Positions 19,735 through 28,037 of a stretch of 64,000 nucleotides of DNA are shown here, in pieces (position 1 is the first letter of the stretch; the number at the start of each line of letters is the position of its first letter). A model generated the notes under the pieces. That model had not been told where the DNA came from. It saw nothing but the letters and a program-made list of their open reading frames with translations, and did not search any database. Where the stretch lies: positions 1-64,000 of the forward strand of contig JARHVB010000019.1 of assembly GCA_029222685.1 (NCBI GenBank), in the 5' to 3' direction. Position numbers and translations under genes: made by a program. The stretch comes from Terripilifer ovatus. GTDB lineage: Bacteria > Pseudomonadota > Alphaproteobacteria > Rhizobiales > Beijerinckiaceae.

Positions 19735-20331
19735 ATGGAAAAAGATCGTCTGGCGGCCTTCAGCGATGGCGTGCTCGCCATCATCATCACCATCATGGTG
19801 CTGGAACTCAAGGCGCCGCACAGCGCGGAGTGGAGCGAATTGCTCAAGCTTCTGCCGGTGTTCCTCAGCTACGTGCTGAGCTTTTTGTATGTGGGCATTT
19901 ACTGGAACAACCACCATCACCTTCTGCAGACGTGCACGCACGTCAATGGCGCGATCCTGTGGGCGAATACCCATCTGCTGTTCTGGCTGTCGCTGATTCC
20001 GTTTGCCACCGCGTGGATGGGCGAGAACCATTTCGCCTCTCAGCCGTCGATGCTGTACGGCGTTTCGCTGCTGATGCCGGCGCTTGCCTATTATATTCTC
20101 GAACTTGTGCTGTTGCGCAGCGAAGGCAAGGACTCCATGCTGGCGCGCGCCCTGGGCAGCGATTTCAAGGGCAAGATCTCGCCCTTCATCTACATCGCCG
20201 GCATCATCATCGCCTATTTCAATCCGATGATCTCGAATGCGATCTACGTGTTCGCCGCTTTGATGTGGCTGGTGCCGGACCGGCGCATCGAACGGATCAT
20301 TGGCGATGTCGAAGGCGATGCGAAAGGCTGA
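19735..20331 (+). CDS. TMEM175/DUF1211 family potassium channel-like protein
   Basis: A 198-residue membrane protein. The first helix carries FSDGVLAIIITIMVLELK, matching the FSD signature that lines the pore in TMEM175 channels, and NNHHHLLQ follows helix 3. Bacterial members are about this size with six segments and form tetrameric K+-selective leak channels. The ATG at 19735 has AGGAG 6 nt before it, better than the GTG 6 nt upstream. It stands alone, divergent from the small membrane gene and convergent with the marR gene, 13 bp away. Confidence 0.85.
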   Translation: MEKDRLAAFSDGVLAIIITIMVLELKAPHSAEWSELLKLLPVFLSYVLSFLYVGIYWNNHHHLLQTCTHVNGAILWANTHLLFWLSLIPFATAWMGENHFASQPSMLYGVSLLMPALAYYILELVLLRSEGKDSMLARALGSDFKGKISPFIYIAGIIIAYFNPMISNAIYVFAALMWLVPDRRIERIIGDVEGDAKG

Positions 20332-20344
20332 CAGCTGGCAGCGG

Positions 20345-20866
20345 TCAGGGTCCGGTCTCGTGCGCCAGCATCTTGCGCAGCAGGCGCACAAGCGCCGCGC
20401 GTTCGCTTGTCGAAAGAGCAGAAAGTGTCGCTTCTTCGGAGCGTTTGGCCGCTTCGGCAAGCGCCGCCGTGATGTCTTCGCCGATCTTCGACAGACGGAT
20501 GCGCATGCGCCGCGGATCGGCGGGGTCGCGTTCGGCCTCGATCAGTTTCTTCGCCTTCAGCCGCGCGATGAGGCCGTGGACGTTCGCGGGCTCCATGGCG
20601 ATCGCCTCGCCGATCTCGGCCTGCGACAGCGAGGCGCGGCGGCGGATCGAGAACAGCGCCGCTGCCTGTTGCGGGGTCACCTCGAATTCACGGTAGAGAT
20701 CGGCAGAAGTCTCGCGGGCCTTGTGATAGACCCGGCGCAGCAGATGGCCGACCGGCGCGTGCGGCGCAAAATCCGGCTCCGTCGCTCTGGCGCGATCTTC
20801 GTTTTTTGCTTTTCTGGTGCTCGGTCCCGGTCTGGCAGCAGATCCGGGCGGGTCGTCAGCGTGCAT
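20345..20866 (-). CDS. MarR family transcriptional regulator
   Basis: A 173-residue regulator with a MarR winged helix: TPQQAAALFSIRRRASLSQAEIGEAIAMEPANVHGLIARLKAKKLIEAERDPADPRRMRIRLS includes the recognition helix and the DPxDxR wing. An Arg/Lys-rich N-terminal extension of about 30 residues precedes it. The start at 20866 (MHADD) was preferred; an upstream TTG would add 7 residues. It follows the solute-binding gene on the same strand by 71 bp. The 20-bp palindrome in front of that gene is the natural candidate operator, so autoregulation is likely. MarR members of this kind often sense aromatic acids. Confidence 0.9.
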   Translation of the reverse strand: MHADDPPGSAARPGPSTRKAKNEDRARATEPDFAPHAPVGHLLRRVYHKARETSADLYREFEVTPQQAAALFSIRRRASLSQAEIGEAIAMEPANVHGLIARLKAKKLIEAERDPADPRRMRIRLSKIGEDITAALAEAAKRSEEATLSALSTSERAALVRLLRKMLAHETGP

Positions 20867-20937
20867 GTTTGGTCCGTTCCTGAACAAAGGCCGGCAGACG
20901 AATCTGCCGGCCTGTCAATAGAAGGACGGCAGGGCGG

Positions 20938-21846
20938 TCAGACCGGGCAGGCCACCGCGTCCTCGTAGGCGCCGTGACCGGCCTTGTCGGCATCGAATAT
21001 ATGGCGTTCTTCAACCCATTGATGCGTCGTTTCATACATGTCGCGCGAGTAGGGCTCGAACACAATACGTTCGCCCGGCCCAAAGCGTCGCACGTCCACG
21101 AGCTTGAGATGGCGCTCGGGCAATTCGTTCTTGTAGAAATGTGTATAGGATTGATGCATCCGGTCGATATCGGCCTGGGCGCGGCGCAGGGCGCGATAAT
21201 ATTTGCGCACGTCTTCGACGTCGACGCCATCGGGGATCAGACTGGCGATCATGAACGTGCTGTCAAGGATCTTGCGGAAGCCAAGCTGTTCCATGACGTA
21301 ATATTGCATGCCGAACACGGTGGCCGCTGGCGCTATGCCGTTCAGCAATTGATCGACCCGGTCGGCGGGGCCGCCGCCGAACTTGAGCTTGATCTGATCT
21401 GCCGGCAGGAACGGCTCCAGCGCCTGGATGGTAGTGTAATGGCTGCCCGACTGATAGCCGACATGGACATTGACGCCGGCGAGATCTTCGGGCCTGCGGA
21501 TGGTGGATTTCTCGGGCACGAAAATGCCGCATGGAGACACCGAATAGGCTTCGCCCCACAGGCGTCCGTGGCTGGCGGAAGCGGCCATATTGACGGTCCA
21601 GTGGCAGGCGCAACTGATCGAGGCGTCGCGGCCTTTTTCATAGGTCTGGAAGGCGCCGTTCAGATTGTCGGGCACTTCATTGCCCGCCGGCGCGGCAGCC
21701 GCGGGCTTGAAATTTTCCGGCGCCTGCTTGGTGAGCAGATTGTGCTGGGTGAGCTCGTAATCGAGCCCTTCGTCAGCGAAGTAACCCTTGTCGTCGGCAA
21801 TCCATTCCTGCAGGCGGCCATGCGTATTGACGATGAACTTTCTCAT
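20938..21846 (-). CDS. ABC-type (NMT1/THI5- or SsuA-like) solute-binding protein without signal peptide
   Basis: A 302-residue periplasmic-binding-fold protein: the ADDKGYFADEGLDYELTQ opening and the RRPEDLAGVNVHVGYQSGSHYTTIQALEPF core are typical of the nitrate/sulfonate/taurine and thiamine-precursor receptor family. Unlike exported relatives it starts MRKFIVNTHGRLQEW, directly in the first strand, with no signal peptide or lipobox. It may act in the cytoplasm as a ligand-binding or catalytic protein. No permease or ATPase gene is adjacent. It forms a unit with the downstream marR gene and lies behind a palindrome-covered promoter. Confidence 0.78.
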   Translation of the reverse strand: MRKFIVNTHGRLQEWIADDKGYFADEGLDYELTQHNLLTKQAPENFKPAAAAPAGNEVPDNLNGAFQTYEKGRDASISCACHWTVNMAASASHGRLWGEAYSVSPCGIFVPEKSTIRRPEDLAGVNVHVGYQSGSHYTTIQALEPFLPADQIKLKFGGGPADRVDQLLNGIAPAATVFGMQYYVMEQLGFRKILDSTFMIASLIPDGVDVEDVRKYYRALRRAQADIDRMHQSYTHFYKNELPERHLKLVDVRRFGPGERIVFEPYSRDMYETTHQWVEERHIFDADKAGHGAYEDAVACPV

Positions 21847-21905
21847 GCGACCCTCCCGGTCTGGCGGCTGGAACGACGCATACGGCCGATCCGATCTCCG
21901 TGTTT

Positions 21906-21936
21906 ATAGTTATGATCATAACTATCCGCCTGTCAA
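21906..21936 (-). promoter_or_regulatory. Promoter with 20-bp palindromic operator (candidate MarR site)
   Basis: A perfect palindrome, ATAGTTATGATCATAACTAT, spans 21906-21925. On the minus strand a consensus -35 TTGACA (21931-21936) precedes it, and the palindrome covers the spacer and the probable -10 (TAACTA, 18-bp spacing). The binding-protein gene starts 60 bp further on. A bound MarR dimer would block RNA polymerase. The site also lies within 140 bp of the divergent peptidase gene. Confidence 0.7.
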
Positions 21937-22043
21937 ACTAATTTCCATCAAGCCCATTCAATTGGCGCTTCGCCTTGCATTCGCCCCAGTTCGCACGATA
22001 TCGGTCATGGGTGTGAAACACGTGTCGGGAACGGTCGCTCCTC

Positions 22044-23909
22044 ATGTCGCAATCCATTGTCTCTGCAAATGTTTCGGCAAATCGTCCCGAAGCCTGTTCC
22101 GCGGCTGAAGCGGCAGCGGGCGCGACTGATTTCGGCGTCCTCCCGGAATGGAATCTCAACGATCTTTATCCGGGCATGGACTCGGCCCTCTATGCCGCCG
22201 ACCTGACGCGGGCGGAAACGGAGTGCCAGGCCTTCGCAAATAAATGGAAGGGCAAGCTCGCCGATATTGCGGCAGGCCCGCAGGCAGGCGCCGAACTCGC
22301 GCGGGCGGTGAAGGAATACGAGGCGCTCGAGGATCTGCTCGGCCGCATCATGTCCTATGCGGGTCTCATCTACACCGGCAATACGACGGATCCGGCGCGG
22401 GCCAAGTTCTATGGCGATGCGCAGGAGAAGATCACCAACGCCTCGTCGGATCTTTTGTTTTTCACGCTGGAGCTGAATCGCATCGACGATGCCGTGCTCA
22501 ACGCCGCAATGGTGGGTGGACCGTTGGCGCATTATCGTCCCTGGATCGAGGATATCCGGCGCGAAAAGCCCTATCAGCTCGAAGACAAGCTCGAACAATT
22601 GTTCCATGAAAAGTCGATCAGCGGTCGCGGCGCCTGGAACCGGCTTTTCGACGAGACGATCGCGTCTTTGAGGTTCGACGTCGACGGCCGCGAACTTGCG
22701 ATCGAGCCGGCGCTGAACCTGATGCAGGATCCGCACGAGGATATGCGGCGCAAGGCGTCGGAGGCGATCGCCACGACGTTGAAGCAGAACCTGCGGACGT
22801 TTGCGCTCATCACCAATACGCTCGCCAAGGACAAGGAAATTTCCGACCGCTGGCGTGGTTTCCAGGACGTCGCCGATTCCCGCCATCTGTCGAACCGGGT
22901 CGAGCGCGAGGTCGTCGATGCGCTGGTCGAGGCCGTCACCAAAGCCTATCCGCGCCTGTCGCATCGCTATTACAAACTGAAAGCGAAATGGTTCGGACGC
23001 GAGACGCTGGCGCATTGGGACCGCAATGCGCCGCTGCCGAATGTGCCGGCGCGGACCTATAAATGGGACGATGCGCGCAATATCGTGCTCGATGCCTATG
23101 GCGCCTTCGCGCCGCGCATGGCCGATATCGCGCGGCGGTTCTTCGACGAGCGCTGGATCGATGCGCCGGTGCGTCCCGGCAAATCGCCGGGCGCCTTCGC
23201 TCATCCGACCGTGCCGTCGGCGCACCCTTACGTGATGCTGAATTACCAGGGCAAGCCGCGCGACGTGATGACGCTGGCGCATGAACTCGGGCACGGCGTG
23301 CACCAGGTGCTGGCGGGGCCGAACGGCGCGCTGATGGCGCCGACGCCGCTGACACTCGCCGAGACCGCCTCCGTCTTCGGCGAAATGCTGACCTTCCGCA
23401 AACTGCTCGACAGCACATCCGACCCCGCCCAGCGCCGCTCCATGCTGGCCGCTAAAGTCGAAGACATGCTGAATACGGTGGTGCGCCAGATCGCCTTCTA
23501 TTCGTTCGAGCGCAAGCTGCACACGGCGCGGCGCGAGGGCGAGCTGACGGCGGACCAGATCTCGACACTGTGGATGAGCGTGCAGGGCGAGAGCCTGGGA
23601 CCGGCCATCGAACTGAAGCCGGGATATGAAACCTTCTGGGCCTATATCCCGCATTTCATCCATTCGCCGTTTTACGTCTATGCCTATGCGTTCGGCGATT
23701 GCCTGGTGAATTCGCTCTACGGCGTCTACCGCAATTCCGAGCAGGGTTTTGCCGAGAAATATTTCGCCCTGCTGTCGGCGGGCGGCACCAAGCACCATTC
23801 GGAACTGCTGGCGCCGTTCGGCCTCGATGCGCGCGATCCCGCCTTCTGGCAGATCGGCCTTTCGATGATCGAAGGCATGATCGCCGAGCTGGAGGGGATG
23901 GAAGCTTAA
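22044..23909 (+). CDS. pepF: Oligoendopeptidase F family (M3B) metallopeptidase
   Basis: A 621-residue cytosolic peptidase. The zinc site HELGH (in TLAHELGHGVHQ, near residue 413) and the downstream ETASVFGEML glutamate are the M3 catalytic signature. PEWNLNDLYPGMDSALYAADL near the start is typical of the PepF/PepB branch. It cleaves short peptides of roughly 7-17 residues. The ATG at 22044 is the first plausible start; about 30 N-terminal residues are low-complexity and may not be part of the fold. It is the only plus-strand gene next to the MarR-controlled promoter, and no operon partner is obvious apart from the CMD gene 52 bp on. Confidence 0.93.
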   Translation: MSQSIVSANVSANRPEACSAAEAAAGATDFGVLPEWNLNDLYPGMDSALYAADLTRAETECQAFANKWKGKLADIAAGPQAGAELARAVKEYEALEDLLGRIMSYAGLIYTGNTTDPARAKFYGDAQEKITNASSDLLFFTLELNRIDDAVLNAAMVGGPLAHYRPWIEDIRREKPYQLEDKLEQLFHEKSISGRGAWNRLFDETIASLRFDVDGRELAIEPALNLMQDPHEDMRRKASEAIATTLKQNLRTFALITNTLAKDKEISDRWRGFQDVADSRHLSNRVEREVVDALVEAVTKAYPRLSHRYYKLKAKWFGRETLAHWDRNAPLPNVPARTYKWDDARNIVLDAYGAFAPRMADIARRFFDERWIDAPVRPGKSPGAFAHPTVPSAHPYVMLNYQGKPRDVMTLAHELGHGVHQVLAGPNGALMAPTPLTLAETASVFGEMLTFRKLLDSTSDPAQRRSMLAAKVEDMLNTVVRQIAFYSFERKLHTARREGELTADQISTLWMSVQGESLGPAIELKPGYETFWAYIPHFIHSPFYVYAYAFGDCLVNSLYGVYRNSEQGFAEKYFALLSAGGTKHHSELLAPFGLDARDPAFWQIGLSMIEGMIAELEGMEA

Positions 23910-23961
23910 ACTGATTTGGCATAACCTTGTCCTCCAACCATTAATCAGGGGGAGGATAAGA

Positions 23962-24552
23962 ATGCTGCCAGCCGATATTGACCCGGAATCGCGTTGCAGG
24001 TTGCCGATGGTCAAGCGCGAGGACCTCGACGCTGAGGGCCAGAAAATCTACGACGTGCACACCGATCCCAAAGGCGGCACGATCCGTGGATTGAAAGGGC
24101 CGGGCGGGCTTCAACTGCATTCGCCGCGGCTTTCCTATCTCTCGCGGCCGGTCAATAAATATCTGCGCTTCGAGGCCGGGCACAGCGAGCATGTGCGCGA
24201 AGTCGCGATTCTGATTACTGCGCGCGAATGCGACAGCAGGTTCGAATGGGCGGCGCATGAGCCCGAAGCGCTGAGCGTCGGCGTGCCGCAGACGGTTATC
24301 GACGTCATCAAGCATCGCAAGCCGACCACGGGGCTGGCTGAAGCCGACGCGGTCATCATCGATCTCGGCCGCGAAATGTTCGGCAAGCGCAAGGTGTCGT
24401 CCGAGACTTTTGCGCGCGCGCTGAAACAGTTCGGCAAGCGGCCGCTGATCGATCTTGTGGTTCTGATGGGTCACTACGCCGGGACTGCGGCCCTGCTGTG
24501 CGCCTTCGACATGCAGCTCGATGAAGGCACGACCGCGTTGCTGCCGGTGTGA
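23962..24552 (+). CDS. Carboxymuconolactone decarboxylase family protein
   Basis: A 196-residue AhpD/CMD-fold protein. The helix REVAILITARECDSRFEWAAHEPEALSVGVP contains the family's E-W-H pattern; the usual CxxC redox pair of AhpD is not present, so a hydrolase, decarboxylase or isomerase-like role is more likely than peroxidase. A strong GGGGAGGATAAGA lies before the ATG. The gene may be cotranscribed with pepF. Similar proteins occur widely in aromatic and hydrocarbon degraders without assigned substrates. Confidence 0.85.
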   Translation: MLPADIDPESRCRLPMVKREDLDAEGQKIYDVHTDPKGGTIRGLKGPGGLQLHSPRLSYLSRPVNKYLRFEAGHSEHVREVAILITARECDSRFEWAAHEPEALSVGVPQTVIDVIKHRKPTTGLAEADAVIIDLGREMFGKRKVSSETFARALKQFGKRPLIDLVVLMGHYAGTAALLCAFDMQLDEGTTALLPV

Positions 24553-24559
24553 ATAGGCT

Positions 24560-24973
24560 TCAGGGCGCGTCGTTGAGAGTCAGCGGCGCGCCCGCCGGCC
24601 AATTGTCCCTGATCCAGCGTGCCAGCGATTGTTCGCTCACCTCGCCTGCGGCGAGCGACAGGATGATGGCCGCGAAATCTGCTTCGGGGACAATGAAGTC
24701 GATATCATTGACGCCAAGGAATGTGAAAATCGCCATGAGCGATGTACGCTTGTTGCCGTCTATAAACGGGTGGTTGCGCGCGATGCCGAAGCCATAGGCC
24801 GCTGCAAGCTCCGCAAGATCGGCATTCTCGTAAGCCCATTTATTGCGTGCGCGATCGAGCGCCGAATGAAGCATTCCGGCGTCTCTTATTCCTGAAGGGC
24901 CGCCGTGTTCGACAAGCTGCGCTTCGTGGATCGCGATGACGATCTCGGCCGTCAGCCAGACAGGCTCACTCAC
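24560..24973 (-). CDS. doc: Doc-type Fic domain toxin (death on curing)
   Basis: A 137-residue protein with the Fic core HPFIDGNKR at residues 68-76. This matches the Doc variant, which phosphorylates EF-Tu and halts translation instead of transferring AMP. The N-terminal WLTAEIVIAIHEAQLVEHGG and GIRDAGMLHSALDRA segments are typical of Doc. It lies 13 bp after the AbrB-type antitoxin gene on the same strand, the usual antitoxin-first order. The toxin is predicted to be neutralised by that partner, and expression is probably controlled by the operator upstream of the antitoxin. Confidence 0.93.
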   Translation of the reverse strand: MSEPVWLTAEIVIAIHEAQLVEHGGPSGIRDAGMLHSALDRARNKWAYENADLAELAAAYGFGIARNHPFIDGNKRTSLMAIFTFLGVNDIDFIVPEADFAAIILSLAAGEVSEQSLARWIRDNWPAGAPLTLNDAP

Positions 24974-24986
24974 TCGACAGCCTCGT

Positions 24987-25247
24987 TTACTTGGCGAGTT
25001 CGGCCAAAGCGTTCCGGTAGGTTTTCATACCTTTGCGAGCGACGTTCATCGCCTTGGCGAAGGTGGGATCGTAGGTGCTGAGCTTCACGGCGTTCTCGGT
25101 CTGCTCGATCACATGCAGCTTGTCGCCTTCCTTGAGATTCAGGCGGGCGAGCAGGTCCTTCGGCAGGATGATGCCGGTCGAATTGCCGATCTTGCGGATC
25201 TGCAGGACGTAGCCTTCAGCCTCGACCTTGCGCGGTGTCTCGTTCAT
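24987..25247 (-). CDS. AbrB/MazE-type antitoxin (SpoVT-AbrB domain)
   Basis: An 86-residue protein whose N-terminal half, LQIRKIGNSTGIILPKDLLARLNLKEGDKLHVIEQ, is a swapped-hairpin AbrB DNA-binding domain. The C-terminal tail (FAKAMNVARKGMKTYRNALAELAK) is a helix likely to contact Doc. Classical Doc antitoxins are Phd-type; the AbrB-Doc pairing is a known alternative. The ATG at 25247 has GGAG 8 nt before it, and this Shine-Dalgarno lies inside one arm of the operator palindrome. Dimer binding to that palindrome would autoregulate both genes. Confidence 0.92.
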   Translation of the reverse strand: MNETPRKVEAEGYVLQIRKIGNSTGIILPKDLLARLNLKEGDKLHVIEQTENAVKLSTYDPTFAKAMNVARKGMKTYRNALAELAK

Positions 25248-25254
25248 GGTGGCG

Positions 25255-25303
25255 CTCCAGAATGTTATACGTTTTGTATAACATTCTGGAGATGAGATTT
25301 CAA
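25255..25303 (-). promoter_or_regulatory. Toxin-antitoxin promoter and 16-bp-arm inverted-repeat operator
   Basis: On the minus strand a TTGAAA -35 (25298-25303) and a TATACA -10 (25275-25280) are separated by 17 bp. A perfect inverted repeat with 16-bp arms (CTCCAGAATGTTATAC / GTATAACATTCTGGAG) and a 5-nt centre covers 25255-25291, overlapping the -10 and the expected start site. The arm nearest the gene also supplies the GGAG of the ribosome binding site. Confidence 0.82.
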
Positions 25304-25314
25304 TGCGGGGCCGG

Positions 25315-26454
25315 CTAGCGCAGCCCCGCCTGGACCACCAGGGGATAGGTAACCTCCTGAAATTCCCTCATTCCGTCCTCGTAGCGCGCCCAGGACAGCA
25401 GCGAGCCGTCGAGGCCGATGTCGGAGAGGTCCTTGAGGCCGTCGACGATCTGCTCCCTCGTGCCGACGAGCGGATACCCGCCCCAGCCGGCGACGAAATG
25501 TTCCTTGATCCAGGCGAAGGCCTGCGGCGGCAGGGTCTGGGCGTTGAGGCCGAGGGTATCGAGAAGATTGGACGCGGCGACCCAGTCGCCCTTTTCATGG
25601 ACGTAGTAATTGTAGAAATCGCGGGCTTCCTTCTCTGTCTCGCCCTGCACCAGATAGGCGTAGCTCCAGACCTTGATCTCGCGGCCGTATTCGTTGCGCG
25701 CAAGGTCGCGATAGGCGGCGACCTGTTTGCGCATTTCGTCCTTGTCGTGGGTGCTGAACACGACGAAGGCGACGTCGCAATATTTCGCTGCGTAATGGCG
25801 GCCGATCTCGGAGCCGCCGGCGTTCATGATCGGCGGATAGGGTTTGTGCACGGGCTTGGGCGCGCACCAGCCGGCCTTGATCTGATAGAACTGGCCGTCG
25901 TGATCGAATTCCTTGTCCTCGGTCCACAGGCGCTTGACGAGTTCCAGCCACTCAGCCGCCATCTTGTAGCGGTCCGCGTGGTCGAGCTGCGCCTTGCCGA
26001 ACATCTCGATCTCCGGCTTGAACCAGCCGGTGACGATGTTCATCACAAAACGTCCGTTTGAAACGTGGTCGATGGTGGTGCCCATCTTGGCGGCGAAAAT
26101 CGGATGGATGGTCGGCACGTGCGTGGTGGCGAAGACGCCGGCGTCCCTGGTCGCGGCGGAGATGGCCGCGGCCCATGTGAAGCTTTCAAAGCCTTCGCCG
26201 TTGAAATTCGTCGGCCCGCCGAAACCTTTCCAGCGGCCGACCGGCACAAGAGCTTCGAACCCCATCTGGTCGGCCATCTGCGCCAGGCTCAGGGTTTCCG
26301 GCCAAGAGGCGTTCAGGGTTCCATCGATGGTGGAAATGGCGCAGCCGCCGCTGAGATTGGTCGAGAACGTGCCCAGTTTCAGTTTGCGATCATTGAAGAG
26401 CGGGTGCTCGGCGGCCTGCAAAGACCGCGCGCGTTGCTTGGCGACGACATTCAT
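25315..26454 (-). CDS. LLM class flavin-dependent oxidoreductase (RutA/SfnG-like)
   Basis: A 379-residue luciferase-like TIM barrel. HVPTIHPIFAAKMGTTIDHVSNGRFVMNIVTGWFKPE is the FMN-binding region typical of the SsuD/SfnG/RutA group, and the GWGGYPLVGTREQIVDGL segment near the end is also shared. These two-component monooxygenases use reduced FMN from a separate reductase to cleave C-S or ring C-N bonds. A sulfone, sulfonate or pyrimidine substrate is possible; none is indicated by the neighbours. The ATG at 26454 follows GGGAG. No flavin reductase gene is adjacent. Confidence 0.88.
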   Translation of the reverse strand: MNVVAKQRARSLQAAEHPLFNDRKLKLGTFSTNLSGGCAISTIDGTLNASWPETLSLAQMADQMGFEALVPVGRWKGFGGPTNFNGEGFESFTWAAAISAATRDAGVFATTHVPTIHPIFAAKMGTTIDHVSNGRFVMNIVTGWFKPEIEMFGKAQLDHADRYKMAAEWLELVKRLWTEDKEFDHDGQFYQIKAGWCAPKPVHKPYPPIMNAGGSEIGRHYAAKYCDVAFVVFSTHDKDEMRKQVAAYRDLARNEYGREIKVWSYAYLVQGETEKEARDFYNYYVHEKGDWVAASNLLDTLGLNAQTLPPQAFAWIKEHFVAGWGGYPLVGTREQIVDGLKDLSDIGLDGSLLSWARYEDGMREFQEVTYPLVVQAGLR

Positions 26455-26524
26455 CTATCTCTCCCTGCAAAATCTTCGTGCCTCCCTCAAGGCCGGCCAA
26501 GGGTGCGCAACCGCGGCTTTCCGG

Positions 26525-27391
26525 TCAAGCCCGGGTTCGTGTCAAAGCGGGACGTCCGCCCTGGCTGCGCGCATGGCTGGGGTGCCGCTCGATCATGCGG
26601 ACGTCGGCTCGTGCAAGCGCCGGCCTCAGCGCCAGGGCGATGCGGCCGGCCCAGGCCTGCGCGCCGGCTTGCGTCGCGATGAGGTCCTGCCTGACTTCGA
26701 CGAGAATGTGCGGGATGCCGCGCAGGGTGCCGAGGTCGTAAAGCGTATCGCCCTCCAGAGCGCCGTCGTAGGGCTCGTTGTCGCCGATCGTCAGGTCGGG
26801 CTGGGCTTCCAGCTCGCTCATCAGCGCCTGCGCCAGGCGGGCATCTCCGTCCCAGAGCAGGCCGATCTGCCAGGGCCGCGGGGTGCCGCGCCAGATCGGC
26901 GTGAAGGAATGAATCGAGACGATGGCCGGCGGGGTGCCGTGGGCGGTCATGCGATCGAGTTCGCTCGCCACGGCCTCACGATAGGGCCGCCAATAGAGGT
27001 CAGTGCGGCGGGCGATCTCCTGGTCGTCGATATGGGCATTGGCCGGAATGAGGGCGCCGTCGGAAATGCGCATCACCAGCGTGGGATCGTCGGCACCGCG
27101 ATTGGGATCGATCAGGAGCCGCGAAAAACGGCTCAGGATCGCCGGCGCCTCGAACATGGCCGCCAGCGCGCGGGTGACGTCGGCAGCGCCGATATCCCAG
27201 GCGATATGCCGGGCGAACTGCTCCGGCGGCAATCCCAGAGAGCCATAGGCTTTTGGCAGGGCATTGGAGGCGTGATCGCAGAGAAACAGAGCTGGGGCGT
27301 CCGGTTTTCCGGCCAGGAGTTCCACTGGCTTGAAATTGTCGCAATCCGGCGGGCCGGCAGCGCCGGAAGGATTCAAGCGAGTCATCTCCAT
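26525..27391 (-). CDS. N-formylglutamate amidohydrolase family protein
   Basis: A 288-residue protein. FLCDHASNALPKAYGSLGLP with D and H as metal ligands, HIAWDIGAADVTRALA, SRFSRLLIDPNRG and SIHSFTPIWRG are the conserved blocks of the N-formylglutamate amidohydrolase family. The authentic enzyme ends one route of histidine breakdown by releasing formate from N-formylglutamate. No hut genes are near, so the substrate is uncertain. The start at 27391 or two codons later cannot be separated. It follows the LLM gene's start region with 70 bp between, same strand. Confidence 0.87.
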   Translation of the reverse strand: MEMTRLNPSGAAGPPDCDNFKPVELLAGKPDAPALFLCDHASNALPKAYGSLGLPPEQFARHIAWDIGAADVTRALAAMFEAPAILSRFSRLLIDPNRGADDPTLVMRISDGALIPANAHIDDQEIARRTDLYWRPYREAVASELDRMTAHGTPPAIVSIHSFTPIWRGTPRPWQIGLLWDGDARLAQALMSELEAQPDLTIGDNEPYDGALEGDTLYDLGTLRGIPHILVEVRQDLIATQAGAQAWAGRIALALRPALARADVRMIERHPSHARSQGGRPALTRTRA

Positions 27392-27566
27392 GTCACCGGG
27401 TCCATGTCATCATGCCGCCGGAAAGCTCATCGAAATAAGGCCCTGAGACTAGTTCCGGGTTCCACGGCCAGTTTTGTCGGCGTTGACAGTCTGGCAACGG
27501 GTCGGAACAAGGATGTTTGAACCGCAGAAATGCGGCTAAAAGTGATTCGTCGAGCAATTCATCCAG

Positions 27567-28025
27567 ATGCGCACTGCCATGTCACCCCGTTTTTTGTCAC
27601 CCCGTTTTTTGTTTCTGAAACTGGCGTCGACCCTGTTCGCCTTGATCGCCTTCGGCGGCGCTGCGCATGCCGACTTCCGCCTGTGCAATAACGCGACGAC
27701 ACGGGTCAGCGTCTCCCTGTCTTATACCGACGGCAGCGGCTGGGTCACGGAAGGCTGGTGGAACCTCAAGAGCGGCGGCTGCGAAGTGCTGCTGCGCGGC
27801 GCGCTTGCGGCCCAGTTCTACTATGTCTACGCCATGGACGAGCGCGGCGGCGAATGGAAAGGCAAGGCCTTCATGTGCACGCGGGACCGCGAATTCCGCA
27901 TCGAAGGACGCGAGAACTGCCTGGTGCGCGGATTTGACCGCACTGGCTTTTTCGAAATCGACACTGGCAAGGATGCCAAGAACTGGACCGTTCAATTGAC
28001 CGACGCCAATCAGCCGCCGAAATAG
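27567..28025 (+). CDS. DUF1036 exported protein
   Basis: A 152-residue protein. A signal peptide ends at AHA-D (about residue 35), followed by the DUF1036 domain: DFRLCNNATTRVSVSLSYTDG, WVTEGWWNLKSGGCEVLL and a C-terminal FFEIDTG segment with paired cysteines. Function is unknown; the family is common in alphaproteobacteria and periplasmic. The gene ends 12 bp before pyruvate kinase, an order seen repeatedly in Hyphomicrobiales. The signal region carries a tandem duplication of SPRFL caused by a 15-bp DNA repeat. Confidence 0.9.
   Translation: MRTAMSPRFLSPRFLFLKLASTLFALIAFGGAAHADFRLCNNATTRVSVSLSYTDGSGWVTEGWWNLKSGGCEVLLRGALAAQFYYVYAMDERGGEWKGKAFMCTRDREFRIEGRENCLVRGFDRTGFFEIDTGKDAKNWTVQLTDANQPPK
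27581..27610 (+). repeat. 15-bp tandem duplication inside the signal peptide
   Basis: Two exact copies of GTCACCCCGTTTTTT lie head to tail. Because 15 bp is five codons the frame is kept, and the protein reads SPRFL twice. Each unit ends in six T residues, a likely slippage site. Confidence 0.9.
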
Positions 28026-28037
28026 AATGGCCACCTC

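Noticed and set aside
22005..24014. A 669-codon minus-strand frame opposite pepF
   Set aside because: Arg-rich and without a domain; it is the antisense shadow of a high-GC gene whose plus-strand protein has a full M3B signature.
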